Source: Kangiellaceae bacterium (lineage in GTDB: Bacteria; Pseudomonadota; Gammaproteobacteria; Enterobacterales; Kangiellaceae). Taken from it: DNA of 64,000 bases. Made by a program: the position numbers and the translations under genes. The stretch is taken from positions 1 to 64,000 of the forward strand of contig JABXIQ010000002.1 of assembly GCA_013373015.1 (NCBI GenBank), written 5' to 3'. Below the pieces are notes generated by a model, which had not been told where the DNA came from, made no database searches, and worked only from the letters and a program-made list of their open reading frames with translations. The number at the start of each line of letters is the position of its first letter. The first letter of the stretch is position 1. Below are positions 32,937 through 44,383 of this stretch, piece by piece.

Positions 32937-34361
32937 TTAAAAATTGTTCAATAACTTACGTTGACTGGAGCAGGGAATATTCAAAGCTTCGCGATACTTT
33001 GCAATAGTTCGACGGGCTATTTGAATACCTTCTTGCTGAAGCATATCAACGATGGTGTTATCACTTAAAGGTTTGCGGGAAGGTTCCGCTTGGATCATAG
33101 TTTTGATTTTGCTTTTGATTGCTGTAGATGATAATTCACCTCCTCGATCGTTTGGAATAGCATTAGAAAAAAAGTATTTCATTTCAAAAACACCTTGCGA
33201 TGATTGCAGGTATTTGTTTTTGGTGGCGCGTGAAATGGTCGACTCGTGCATCTCTAATTTTTCCGCGATATCTTGCAAGCGCAAAGGTTTGAGAGATTCT
33301 TCGCCGTGTTCAAAAAAGTCTTGTTGATGCTCAACAATCAACTCAGCAACTTTGTGAATTGTCTGCTGGCGAGACTGCAAGCCATTGATAAACCAGCGCG
33401 CTTTTTGCAGGTTTTCTTGTAGATATTGTTTATCACTAGCCTTTGCGGACTGGCGTAAAATAGTGGCGTATTGTTGATTAACTGCTAACGTTGGAAAATG
33501 TTGATCAAACATTTGAACATGCCATTGTCGTCCCTGTTGTATGACTTCAATATCGGGCTTTATATAGTCAGCTGTATCGTTGATACATTCGGTGTTAGGC
33601 TGTTTTTTTAAGCTTTGAATGAGCTCAACGCACTGATGGATTTCGGAGTCATTAAGTCTTAAATGCTTTGCAATATCGCGGTAGTGATGCTTGGATAAGG
33701 CGTCAAAATGATGGCTGACGATTTCACAAGCAGATTGAGCAAAGGGTGCTTTGTTTTGCTTTAATTGTAAAATTAAGAACTCTTGTAGATCGCGGCTTGC
33801 GCAACCAAAGGGTTCAAATTGTTGAATTAGATGAATGAGAGGGAAGATGTCATTCGGCTCAACCTCAATGTCAAGATCGTGCGATAGGAGTTGAGCAATT
33901 TCTTCAGCACTAAGGGTTAGAAAACCTTTGTCGTTGAGATTTTCAATCACATAGTAGCCAATTTCCAAATCTAAATCTGATAAGTGTGATAGCTCAAGTT
34001 GCCATTCGAGCTTGCCAGTTAAGGTGACGGGCTCGGATGCAGTGTTTTCAATATTGAAATCGGAGGTGGATATTGAGTTATGGGTAATGGGATCCGATAC
34101 AGATACTTGAGTCCAATCATCATTATTATTTGTTAAAGATGCTTCAACCGCTTGGGAATTTTCTTTGGCTGAAGGTGTTTGAATATTTTGGTCAACTGCT
34201 TTTATTGCTTCATCGACGCATAACAAAGGATTGTTATCAAGTTGATATTGAATTTCTTGTTGTAAGTCAGTCTGCGAGAGTTGCAATAACTTAATCGACT
34301 GCTGTAACTGAGGGTTCAGCTTGAGTTGTTGGCGTAAATTTAGTTGCAGTGTTTGATTCAT
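32937..34361 (-). CDS. rpoN: RNA polymerase sigma-54 factor
   Basis: LNLRQQLKLNPQLQQSIKLLQLSQTDLQQEI; ARRTIAKYREALNIPCSSQRK RpoN box. Confidence 0.97.
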   Translation of the reverse strand: MNQTLQLNLRQQLKLNPQLQQSIKLLQLSQTDLQQEIQYQLDNNPLLCVDEAIKAVDQNIQTPSAKENSQAVEASLTNNNDDWTQVSVSDPITHNSISTSDFNIENTASEPVTLTGKLEWQLELSHLSDLDLEIGYYVIENLNDKGFLTLSAEEIAQLLSHDLDIEVEPNDIFPLIHLIQQFEPFGCASRDLQEFLILQLKQNKAPFAQSACEIVSHHFDALSKHHYRDIAKHLRLNDSEIHQCVELIQSLKKQPNTECINDTADYIKPDIEVIQQGRQWHVQMFDQHFPTLAVNQQYATILRQSAKASDKQYLQENLQKARWFINGLQSRQQTIHKVAELIVEHQQDFFEHGEESLKPLRLQDIAEKLEMHESTISRATKNKYLQSSQGVFEMKYFFSNAIPNDRGGELSSTAIKSKIKTMIQAEPSRKPLSDNTIVDMLQQEGIQIARRTIAKYREALNIPCSSQRKLLNNF

Positions 34362-34557
34362 TAAAACCTTTTATTCTGTGCCACTATTGCCTTTGTTAAC
34401 TCCCTTACTTACAAATTACTCCTTGTGAAGAGACAGTGCAAGGGCTTATTGTTAAACTTTGGTCAGAATATGTAAATTTCAATAGTTTGAAGAAAGTTAT
34501 TTAGCAAAAATTTTGCTTTATGGCTTAGTATTAAAGGTCTGTTGTAAAAAAACTCGA

Positions 34558-35283
34558 CTACATCTTGAAGTGTTCGCCAAGGTAGCGTTCACGAACCAGT
34601 GGATCGGATAAAATTTGATCAGGTGTACCTTCAGAGATAATTTTGCCTGAATCAACAATGTAGGCATGCTCACATACATCTAAAGTTTCACGCACATTAT
34701 GGTCAGTAATCAACACTCCCAAACCACGTTCTTTCAGTTGCATAATAATACTCTTAATTTCAATGACAGAAATCGGATCAACGCCGGCAAAGGGTTCATC
34801 AAGCAGAATGAATTTAGGGTCATTGGCAAGTGCGCGGGCGATTTCAACCCGGCGACGTTCACCGCCTGATAAGCTCATGCCTTGACTCAAGCGGATATGT
34901 TCAATGTGAAACTCTGATAACAGTTCATCGAGTTTTTCTTCACGTTCTTGCTCTGTTAGTTCTTCGCGGAGCTGAAGAATTGCCATGATATTATCTTGAA
35001 CTGATAGCTTGCGAAAAATCGAGGCTTCTTGCGGTAAATAGCCAATACCTTTTTGCGCTCGAGTGTGCATAGGTGCTTTAGTTAAGTTTTCTTCACCTAA
35101 TAAAATCTGTCCATTGTCAGAGGGAACTAATCCGACAATCATATAAAATGATGTGGTTTTACCCGCGCCGTTTGGCCCCAATAAACCCACTACAGCACCT
35201 TGCTCAACTTGTAAGGATACGTCCTCAACGACACGTCGTGTTTTGTAGCTTTTAGCTAAATTTTGTGCTTTTAGAACATTCAT
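34558..35283 (-). CDS. lptB: LPS export ABC transporter ATP-binding protein LptB
   Basis: [37 protein letters not shown]. Confidence 0.97.
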   Translation of the reverse strand: MNVLKAQNLAKSYKTRRVVEDVSLQVEQGAVVGLLGPNGAGKTTSFYMIVGLVPSDNGQILLGEENLTKAPMHTRAQKGIGYLPQEASIFRKLSVQDNIMAILQLREELTEQEREEKLDELLSEFHIEHIRLSQGMSLSGGERRRVEIARALANDPKFILLDEPFAGVDPISVIEIKSIIMQLKERGLGVLITDHNVRETLDVCEHAYIVDSGKIISEGTPDQILSDPLVRERYLGEHFKM

Positions 35284-35301
35284 TAGAGAGCTCTCGACTA
35301 C

Positions 35302-36129
35302 TTATTGGTCTGATTTTGGTGGGGTTTCATTCAAAAAGGCGTCTTCTTGTTCAGTATTGTGTTCAGAATCCTGCGTTTGGTCACTGGAATCATTTTGTTG
35401 CGAACTGTCTTGTTGCCAAAAAAACTCAGTTTCAACTCTTTGCGAACCATCGCTAGAACTTCCTGCAGAGAAAACCTTGGTAGTGCCATCGTATAATAGA
35501 TTTTGCGCCGCCATGTTAGAGCTGCCTTGTAAGAAGGTAACGTTGCCCAGCAATTCTGTTTGTTTGTAGCGGCCTTTGGAGCGAAGTTGCGCGGCAGTGG
35601 CTACAATAGGCTGTTGTTGCGGCTGACGTAAAGTAAAACGGGTGGGCTGGCCCGAGAGTACAAAATTAAATTCTTGGGTCGTATTTTTATTGGCACGCAA
35701 TTTATTACCTTCAAGGGTAAGAGTATCACGGTTGGAGCTTTGAACAATTTCGATAGTTCCATCAGCTGCTAAATCGCCAGATTGCTGTTGGTAACTAATT
35801 TCTGGGGCTTTGATGTCGGTTGTTTCTCCGCGCGGATCAACGTAATGAATGGTCACAGGATTGCCCGTTGCGGTTAGGGTTCCTGCTTGCTCGCCTACTT
35901 TCATCAATTCGTCGGCTTTAATGGTCATGCTGCCGTGTTGATAAATTACATTCCCGCGATAAATGATGGTGCCATTAGTCGCATCTAAAAAAGATTTGCT
36001 GGCTTTAATATTGGATTTTTCCAACTCAGCTGCTTGTGTAGTAAACGATAAACTGAAACCTAAGGTTAGGCTCAGTAAGCTGAAAAAGGAATATAAAGGC
36101 ATATTTTTCATCATCAATAATAGTTTCAA
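35302..36129 (-). CDS. lptA: LPS transport periplasmic protein LptA
   Basis: OstA-like repeats (GTIIYRGNVIYQHGSMTIKADELMKV) between lptB and lptC. Confidence 0.9.
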   Translation of the reverse strand: MKLLLMMKNMPLYSFFSLLSLTLGFSLSFTTQAAELEKSNIKASKSFLDATNGTIIYRGNVIYQHGSMTIKADELMKVGEQAGTLTATGNPVTIHYVDPRGETTDIKAPEISYQQQSGDLAADGTIEIVQSSNRDTLTLEGNKLRANKNTTQEFNFVLSGQPTRFTLRQPQQQPIVATAAQLRSKGRYKQTELLGNVTFLQGSSNMAAQNLLYDGTTKVFSAGSSSDGSQRVETEFFWQQDSSQQNDSSDQTQDSEHNTEQEDAFLNETPPKSDQ

Positions 36130-36684
36130 TTATTTTTCTTGCGATATAACTTCAGACTTAAATTCAATGGTATTTTTTTGCAAGTCTGCGTCCATACCCG
36201 TTGCGGTGAGCAAATATAAGTCAGTTTCAAGCCGCAATGGCTCTGCTGTACTAGCTGTTTGGCTAGCAAAATCAATTAATAGCTTTGGCATACTTAACAC
36301 GGCATTACTTTGGCGCTGACTTTCAAATGTTATTTCAACCATGCCATCCAAGGTCAGCTGCTCACTCAATTCATTAGATATAGCACTGTTCGCGCTAACA
36401 TGCCATTGTTGATTTTGCTCAGTGCTCATGCTTAGTTTGGGTGATTGTAAGTGAGTTTGAGCAATATCAATATAATGCAATGTTTTGTCACTGCTAAAAC
36501 GTCTGGCGACCTGACCTTGGCTATTAAACTCGATAGTTTGAGTGTTGGTTAGGTAATAATCAGGATTGCTCGATTCTTCGAGGAAAACAGGTTTTGGTTT
36601 TTCACTCCAGTCCCATAAAAAAGGCACCACAAAAGCGGCTGGGATTAGCAACCATAATATTGAGCGGCCTTTTAAGAAAGTCAT
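36130..36684 (-). CDS. lptC: LPS export protein LptC
   Basis: N-terminal TM plus PDYYLTNTQTIEFNSQGQVARRFSSDKTLHY. Confidence 0.9.
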   Translation of the reverse strand: MTFLKGRSILWLLIPAAFVVPFLWDWSEKPKPVFLEESSNPDYYLTNTQTIEFNSQGQVARRFSSDKTLHYIDIAQTHLQSPKLSMSTEQNQQWHVSANSAISNELSEQLTLDGMVEITFESQRQSNAVLSMPKLLIDFASQTASTAEPLRLETDLYLLTATGMDADLQKNTIEFKSEVISQEK

Positions 36685-36723
36685 CGAAATACCTAAAATC
36701 CTAGTTTTGTGTTAGCACAAGAT

Positions 36724-37263
36724 TCAAGCCCAGTATTTATTATGCAATTCAGAAAGTTTACCTTGGCTGAACAAAATCATATCAGTAATCTCTCGAACCG
36801 CACCAAAACCACCTTTGTTGGTGGTGATCCAGTGGGCATTTTGCTGTACAAACCAATGGCCATCAGCCACGCTGATACCCAAGCCTGATAATTGAAATAA
36901 TGGCAAATCGGGCAAATCATCACCTACATGGCAGACCTGATCAGGGTTAACGGAGAGCTTTTGGCATAGTTCGTGGTATGAACTTACTTTATCACTTTTA
37001 CCTTGATAGAGATGTTTGATACCCAGTTCAGCGCAACGTTTTTCAACAATATGTGATTGACGACCAGTAATAATGGCCACTTCAATACCATTATTCATTA
37101 AACTTTTCAGTCCAAGACCATCTTTGATATTAAAGGTCTTTAATTCTTCGCCATGGTTACCAAAGATTACTTGCCCATTGCTTAATACACCGTCCACATC
37201 ACAAATGACAAGCTTGATTGCTTTAGCTTTTGCAACGAGCTCGGTTGGGTATTGAGGATTCAT
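36724..37263 (-). CDS. kdsC: KDO-8-phosphate phosphatase
   Basis: LVICDVDGVLSNGQVIFGNHGEELKTFNIKDGLG HAD motif. Confidence 0.95.
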   Translation of the reverse strand: MNPQYPTELVAKAKAIKLVICDVDGVLSNGQVIFGNHGEELKTFNIKDGLGLKSLMNNGIEVAIITGRQSHIVEKRCAELGIKHLYQGKSDKVSSYHELCQKLSVNPDQVCHVGDDLPDLPLFQLSGLGISVADGHWFVQQNAHWITTNKGGFGAVREITDMILFSQGKLSELHNKYWA

Positions 37264-38267
37264 TATACAACCCCTGCTTTGAGTAGATCGTGCATATGTA
37301 AAATCCCCACGGGTTTTTGCTCGTGGTCAATTACCACCAGCGCAGTAATACTGCTTTTTTCCATAAGCTGTACTGCATCAACGGCTAAAGTGCCCAGTGC
37401 AACGGTTTTACTGTTGCGAGTCATGACCTGCTCAATGGGGCTATTAATATCCGCACCTTTTTCAAAGGTTCGGCGTAAATCTCCATCAGTAAAAACCCCC
37501 AACAGGCTGCCTTGAGAGTCAGTAATGGCGGTCATTCCCAAGCGTTTATCCGTCATCTCCAGCAGAGCATCCCTAATACTGATGTGTGGAGCAACTTGCG
37601 GAAACGCATCGCCAGCGTGCATCAAATCATCGACTAATAATAATAAGCGTTTACCTAAACTGCCGCCAGGGTGCGATAAGGCAAAGTCATCAGCGGTAAA
37701 GCCTCTGGCTTCTAATAGGGATACAGCAATGGCATCACCGAGCACTAATACTGCGGTGGTCGAAGCTGTGGGTGCCAAGTTATGCGGGCAGGCTTCTTGC
37801 GCAACATTAACGGTTAAATGTATTGAGCTTGCCTTCGCTAAACTCGAATTTGGGTTACTGGTGATTGAAATTAAATCGATACCACGACGTTTGATCACAG
37901 GTAACAAAGCTGTCACTTCGTGTGTTTCGCCAGAATTAGATAAAGCGATAATAATGTCTTGTTCGCCAATCATCCCTAAATCGCCATGACTGGCTTCGGC
38001 GGGATGGACGAAAAAGGCTGGAGTGCCTGTGCTGGCAAGAGTTGCGGCCAATTTACCGCCAATATGCCCTGACTTACCCATACCAATGACAACTACTTTG
38101 CCGCTGCAAGCGATTAGCTTGTGACAAGCACCGATAAACTCTTGATTCAGGTTATGTTGTAAGTTAGCGACTGCTTCTTGCTCAATCTTGATTACCCTTT
38201 GACCTGAGGTGAGAAATTGCTCGTCGAGTTGTCCAGTTGTCCACTGACTTGGTTTTGAAGCCATCAA
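37263..38267 (-). CDS. kdsD: Arabinose-5-phosphate isomerase KdsD
   Basis: SIS domain GMGKSGHIGGKLAATLASTGTPAFFVHPAEASHGDLGM plus two CBS domains. Confidence 0.95.
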   Translation of the reverse strand: MMASKPSQWTTGQLDEQFLTSGQRVIKIEQEAVANLQHNLNQEFIGACHKLIACSGKVVVIGMGKSGHIGGKLAATLASTGTPAFFVHPAEASHGDLGMIGEQDIIIALSNSGETHEVTALLPVIKRRGIDLISITSNPNSSLAKASSIHLTVNVAQEACPHNLAPTASTTAVLVLGDAIAVSLLEARGFTADDFALSHPGGSLGKRLLLLVDDLMHAGDAFPQVAPHISIRDALLEMTDKRLGMTAITDSQGSLLGVFTDGDLRRTFEKGADINSPIEQVMTRNSKTVALGTLAVDAVQLMEKSSITALVVIDHEQKPVGILHMHDLLKAGVV

Positions 38268-38361
38268 AATTCCTATTAATGTATTATTTTCAATAAGTTA
38301 TCAAGCGATCACCACGATATTACTCTAGTGTAACCGACTTATTGATTTAGGCAAATTTTGT

Positions 38362-39345
38362 TTAGAATACGCGAACTATATAATACCCAATGAACACCGC
38401 AAGTAAAACACCGCCTTCAAGACGATTAATTTTACCAGGACCGCGTAAACCATAAGCCATCAAGGCCAAAGAAACCGTCAAACCAATCATCAATGGGTAG
38501 TCTATGGTGATGATCTCTTTATCCACCGAAGGGGCGGCGATTAGTGCTGGAATGCCAAGCACTGCTAAAAGATTGAAAATATTGGAACCGATTACGTTAC
38601 CAATGGCTATTTCATGCTCATCTTTCAATACGCCTGCCACAGAAGCCGCCAGTTCCGGTAAACTGGTGCCTAACGCGACAATAGTCAATCCGATGATGGT
38701 TTCTGATACTTGCATCGCTTCAGCGACACCCACCGCTCCTTCGATCAGAAGTTTAGAGCTGGCGACTAACAGAATAAGACCAACAATGACCCAAAAAATA
38801 GCTTTACCGTTGCTCATTTGATCGGGTAATTCTTCGACAATTTCTTCAATCATAGGGTCGTGCTGTTGGCGTGACTTTATGCCCAATCGCACCAGCCAGA
38901 TGAAATAGAAGATCAAAGACGTCAACAGAATAAGCCCTTCAAAATGGCTTAGTTGTCTGTCAAACAAAAAGTAGTAAGCCATAAAACAGACTGCGAACAA
39001 GATGGGGATTTCTCGTTTTAGCATTGAGGAGTTGACTAGCAAAGGTTTGACAAGCGCGGTGATCCCCAATACGAGTGCTACGTTAGTAATATTAGAGCCA
39101 ATGGCGTTACCAATGGCTACACTGGGCCCGCAGTTGATAGCGTCAGGGGCGCAGCTTTTTAATGAGTCGGTGATCGAGACAAAAATTTCAGGTGAAGAAG
39201 AGCCAATGGCGACAATAGTTAAACCCACGATTAAGCGAGAAACACCAAAGTTACGAGCTATGGCTGCGGCACCGTCAGTGAAGCGATCTGCACTCCACAC
39301 CAGTAAACTGATACCAACGATGATATAAGCTAGAAATTCTAACAT
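38362..39345 (-). CDS. yrbG: Calcium/sodium antiporter (YrbG family)
   Basis: Duplicated alpha repeats GSSSPEIFVS and GTSLPELAASVAG. Confidence 0.93.
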   Translation of the reverse strand: MLEFLAYIIVGISLLVWSADRFTDGAAAIARNFGVSRLIVGLTIVAIGSSSPEIFVSITDSLKSCAPDAINCGPSVAIGNAIGSNITNVALVLGITALVKPLLVNSSMLKREIPILFAVCFMAYYFLFDRQLSHFEGLILLTSLIFYFIWLVRLGIKSRQQHDPMIEEIVEELPDQMSNGKAIFWVIVGLILLVASSKLLIEGAVGVAEAMQVSETIIGLTIVALGTSLPELAASVAGVLKDEHEIAIGNVIGSNIFNLLAVLGIPALIAAPSVDKEIITIDYPLMIGLTVSLALMAYGLRGPGKINRLEGGVLLAVFIGYYIVRVF

Positions 39346-39770
39346 TGAAACCTTAATAATTTATCTAATGACCATTATAGAATAGAGCATCTCGGTCATA
39401 GCAAGGGTAAAATTGTTTCAAACCTTTGCTTTGACTCATAAGATGAACATAGGCGCCACCAATACTTGTTACTGAGGTGTGCCGAGCACAAACGCGCCAT
39501 TGTACTGGTTCTTAGGCCTAAAGTCATTATGACTGATGAAAGCTAAAATGATCTAATGCTCAATGCCAATGAGGTCTGCCTTTGAGTATGATGAGTAACT
39601 CATATATATGCCTTGATAGGTGTTTATTGCCGCAATTTAGGGTAAAATCTCGCCACTTTTATGCCATACTTGATAGCTATTGGCTTGAATTGTGAGGCTT
39701 TAGCGCCACTTTAGGTGCTGATAATAAGCGCTAGTTTTTTTGCCGCTAGCTGTAAACACTCCGCAAAGCA

Positions 39771-40040
39771 ATGAGTATACTGGATAAAACACTGATGATT
39801 GAAAAGATAAAACAACTGATCGAGCAACACATTGATACCCAAGAAGTTCGCGTAGATGGCGATGGAAGCCATTTTCAAGCGATAGTAGTTAGTAGCGCAT
39901 TTGAAGGTGTTCGAGCAGTGAAAAAACAGCAAATGGTCTATGCCGCAGTAAATGATTATATTGCCAGTGGTGAGATCCACGCTTTAACAATCAAGGCTTA
40001 TACGCCGAGCGAGTGGGAAAAAGCAAAACTATTCGTCTAG
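39771..40040 (+). CDS. ibaG: BolA family protein IbaG
   Basis: VRVDGDGSHFQAIVVSSAFEGVRAVKKQQMVYAAVNDYIASGEIHALTIKAYTPSEW directly upstream of murA. Confidence 0.92.
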   Translation: MSILDKTLMIEKIKQLIEQHIDTQEVRVDGDGSHFQAIVVSSAFEGVRAVKKQQMVYAAVNDYIASGEIHALTIKAYTPSEWEKAKLFV

Positions 40041-40085
40041 AAAGACTGTTTATTATAGATAGCACTAATAACACATTAAACATAG

Positions 40086-41375
<1,290 letters not shown>

Positions 41376-41442
41376 ATTGTTAGCGGATAAAAAAAGCAAG
41401 GGGTTCACCAAATCTGGACTTCTTGGCTTTAGTAACTAATGA

Positions 41443-41470
41443 AAAGCTCTTTATTTAAAGAGTTTTTTTA
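41443..41470 (+). terminator. Rho-independent terminator downstream of murA
   Basis: CTCTTTATTTAAAGAG stem followed by TTTTTTT. Confidence 0.7.
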
Positions 41471-41505
41471 ATTTTAGCTTTTGAATTCTTCAAAAAGATA
41501 TTTGC

Positions 41506-41584
41506 GTCATTCCCGCGAAAGCGGGAATCCATTCAAAGGCTTCTATTGTAGTATAATATAGATTCCCGCTTTCGCGGGAATGAC
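41506..41584. repeat. Pair of dRS3-like repeats as a perfect 24-bp inverted repeat
   Basis: GTCATTCCCGCGAAAGCGGGAATC (41506-41529) and its exact reverse complement GATTCCCGCTTTCGCGGGAATGAC (41561-41584), 31-bp spacer. Each arm contains ATTCCC-N8-GGGAAT. Confidence 0.92.
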
Positions 41585-41629
41585 AGAAAAGCCCAGAAAG
41601 GGTTCAGGCCTTGGCCTTTTGGCGCTTTT

Positions 41630-42796
41630 TTATTGTGTCCGTGTTCGAGAACCGAGAATGACTTGCGTGGTACCTTTTTGGCTATTTCGAAGGTACTCAA
41701 CGGTTACCGAGCTGTTGGGAGACAGGTTCCAAATAGCGGCCATTAAATCACCCGTGTTATAGATGGTTTTACCGTCAACTGCTGTGATAATGTCTAATGT
41801 TTGCAATCCTGCTTTATCCGCAGGGCCATTACCATTAATGGCGGTGATGACGATACCTTGTCCATAAGATAAAAGATTGATTTGTTCAAGTAAGGCGTTT
41901 TGCTGTTGTGTGTTCAGCTGAATTTCTTGGGCAATGGAACGATAATTAATGGTCATATCACCATCTAGACCAAGCCAACCTCTATTGACTTGACCGTGAG
42001 TCAATAATTGCTCCACCACATGTCGAACATCGCTACCGCTTAAGGCAAAGTTTTGATAGATTTTTTCATCTGAATCATCACGCGAGCTTAGCGAGGTAAT
42101 GCCAACTAGATTGCCCTTGGCATCAATCAAAGCACCGCCTGAATTGCCGGGGCGCAAGGCTGCGTCGGTTTGAATATAGTGCGCAACTCTAGAAAAGAAC
42201 TTAGCGCTCACAATACCCTGAGTTACAGTTTGCTCAAATGCCATATAAGGAGTACCTATGGCAAAGACTTTATCTCCAATTCGAGTATTATCAGCCTTTG
42301 GTAAAGGTAAGAAATATTGCGGCTGGTGGTCGACTTTCAATATTGCAATATCCGAATCAGCGTCGGCACCAACTATTTGAGCGGTCAGTTTTTGGCCATT
42401 GATTAATTCGACAATAATGACTTTGGCTTTATCGAGAACGTGCGCATTGGTAACTATATGTCCTTGACCATCAATGAAAACGCCAGAACCACTATTCAAA
42501 AAAGCACAAGCGTTGGTGGTGGTTGGAATACCGCGTAAATTACTGCGACACTCAGTACTGTTTAGAGGGTACAGATCAGAGCGAGCCTGAATAGTCACTA
42601 CTGCGGGTTTTGCTTGCGCTAACATATCGGCAAAACTAACAATGGGTTGCGGTAACTGTTGAACAGATTGTGTTGGCTCATTGCTGGGTTTATAAAAACC
42701 AAAGCGCTCAGGCATAAATACAATCAAAAGAGCCGCTATACCAAGACCTATAAGTAAATAACGTAATATATAACCAAGAGTTTGTATAAGTTTCAT
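41630..42796 (-). CDS. degS: DegS-like periplasmic serine protease (trypsin + PDZ, N-terminal anchor)
   Basis: GSGVFIDGQGHIVTNAHVL; IQTDAALRPGNSGGALIDAKGNLVGI; single PDZ; TM anchor. Confidence 0.88.
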   Translation of the reverse strand: MKLIQTLGYILRYLLIGLGIAALLIVFMPERFGFYKPSNEPTQSVQQLPQPIVSFADMLAQAKPAVVTIQARSDLYPLNSTECRSNLRGIPTTTNACAFLNSGSGVFIDGQGHIVTNAHVLDKAKVIIVELINGQKLTAQIVGADADSDIAILKVDHQPQYFLPLPKADNTRIGDKVFAIGTPYMAFEQTVTQGIVSAKFFSRVAHYIQTDAALRPGNSGGALIDAKGNLVGITSLSSRDDSDEKIYQNFALSGSDVRHVVEQLLTHGQVNRGWLGLDGDMTINYRSIAQEIQLNTQQQNALLEQINLLSYGQGIVITAINGNGPADKAGLQTLDIITAVDGKTIYNTGDLMAAIWNLSPNSSVTVEYLRNSQKGTTQVILGSRTRTQ

Positions 42797-42802
42797 AATA
42801 AT

Positions 42803-43330
42803 TTATTCTTGTTGTTTATTGGAATTTTCCGACAAGTTATGTTCAGAACTATTCTCTAACTTGTCAATTTCCGAATTTTCTGGGGCATAATCAAGAGGCT
42901 GTTTTACATCATCGTCATTATGATCTACTTGTTGCTCTTCGTGATTTTCGTTAGTTGCTTCGGGTTGCTCTTCAATCACCTCAGTTTCTACGGTTTGCCC
43001 CTTAGTCTCTTCAATTTGTTGCTCAATTAATTCAGAGTTATTGGCCGTTGAGGTGATTGAAAGTTGAAAACTTTTTTTGCTGAGTTTACTAGCTCCAGCG
43101 GCCAAGTGCTTATAAAGTGCTTTGTATTCCTCAGTCAGATTGGAAAATAACTCTGCTGTATGCTCAAAATGTTCATCAACATTAGACTTCAACTGATCTA
43201 ACTCTTGTTCTTTGTGCTCTAATTGTTCAGCGATTTCTTTGCTACGGTGAGACATGCCATGCCAGCGACCAAAAAAGAATCCACCAACAGCGGCTCCAAT
43301 CAAGCCAAGAATAAATAAAAAAGTTGTCAT
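42803..43330 (-). CDS. zapG: ZapG/YhcB family inner-membrane cell-division protein
   Basis: N-terminal TM, GAAVGGFFFGRW, then coiled coil LEHKEQELDQLKSNVDEHFEHTAELFSNLTEEYKALYKHLA (DUF1043). Confidence 0.88.
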   Translation of the reverse strand: MTTFLFILGLIGAAVGGFFFGRWHGMSHRSKEIAEQLEHKEQELDQLKSNVDEHFEHTAELFSNLTEEYKALYKHLAAGASKLSKKSFQLSITSTANNSELIEQQIEETKGQTVETEVIEEQPEATNENHEEQQVDHNDDDVKQPLDYAPENSEIDKLENSSEHNLSENSNKQQE

Positions 43331-43512
43331 TGAGCTTAGCCCTAATTTAGTTCCTTAAAAATAGATCAATTATAAAATATAACCAAGACTTACACAGAGT
43401 CTGTTGCTCAGCTTTAGTTCAAAATTTTACAAATGGCAATAACGACAAATTGTAGTTTTGAGCTATTTAGCATTATGATACACATAATCAATGGGGAAAT
43501 ACGAGAACAATA

Positions 43513-44217
43513 ATGACACACAATACACGTTTTGCATTAATACTTGGGGTAATATTTGCGGTTGTTTTTATATTGAGTGGTATTAATCCGCACCATTTTG
43601 CTGACTGGGCGCTGGAAAACGCCCTAACGGTATTGGCGATTATAGCCTTAGTAGCCACTCATAAAAAGTTTCCACTATCCAAAATTTCCTATGGCTGTAT
43701 CTTTGCTTTTTTATGTTTACACGCAATCGGCTCTCACTACACCTACTCAGAAGTGCCTTACAATCAATGGACTAAAGCACTTTTTGGATCAGAATTAAAC
43801 TCATGGTTTGGCTGGGAGCGTAACCATTTTGACCGCTTGGTTCATTTTTTATATGGCCTATTGTTTGCATATCCTATTCGAGAAGTCTTTATTCGCGTCG
43901 CTAATGTAAAAGGTTTTTGGAGTTATTTTTTGCCTCTCGATCTGACTATGTCTACTTCAATGATTTATGAACAAATTGAGTGGGGCGCAGCAGAGTTTTT
44001 TGGTGGAGAGTTAGGCGCTGCATACCTAGGAACTCAAGGTGATATTTGGGATGCTCATAAAGATATGCTATTAGCAAGTATTGGTGCTTTAATTACCATG
44101 TTGATCATTGCTTTAGTCAACGCTAAATGGCAACGTGATTTTGCTCAGGAGTGGAACCATAGTTTAAGCGTTAAGCATGACAAGCCTCTTGGCGAAGGTG
44201 ATAGCCAAAAATTGTAA
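43513..44217 (+). CDS. DUF2238/YjdF-like polytopic membrane protein (paralogue 1)
   Basis: IGSHYTYSEVP...FGWERNHFDRLVHFLYGLLFAYPIREVFIR...AAYLGTQGDIWDAHKDM. Confidence 0.82.
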   Translation: MTHNTRFALILGVIFAVVFILSGINPHHFADWALENALTVLAIIALVATHKKFPLSKISYGCIFAFLCLHAIGSHYTYSEVPYNQWTKALFGSELNSWFGWERNHFDRLVHFLYGLLFAYPIREVFIRVANVKGFWSYFLPLDLTMSTSMIYEQIEWGAAEFFGGELGAAYLGTQGDIWDAHKDMLLASIGALITMLIIALVNAKWQRDFAQEWNHSLSVKHDKPLGEGDSQKL

Positions 44218-44383
44218 AATAAATGTGAAATCTCTTCTTTGTTTGATCGATTCAAAGGAAGTTTTGAATCCGTTCAGTCAAAATTCACTCAGATCTTATC
44301 AAAATCGATGCAAGTTTAATGTTTGGCTAGCAATCTTCTAGCCAAGCAAACTTATTATGAAAGCTCAATACAAATAGGAGAGG

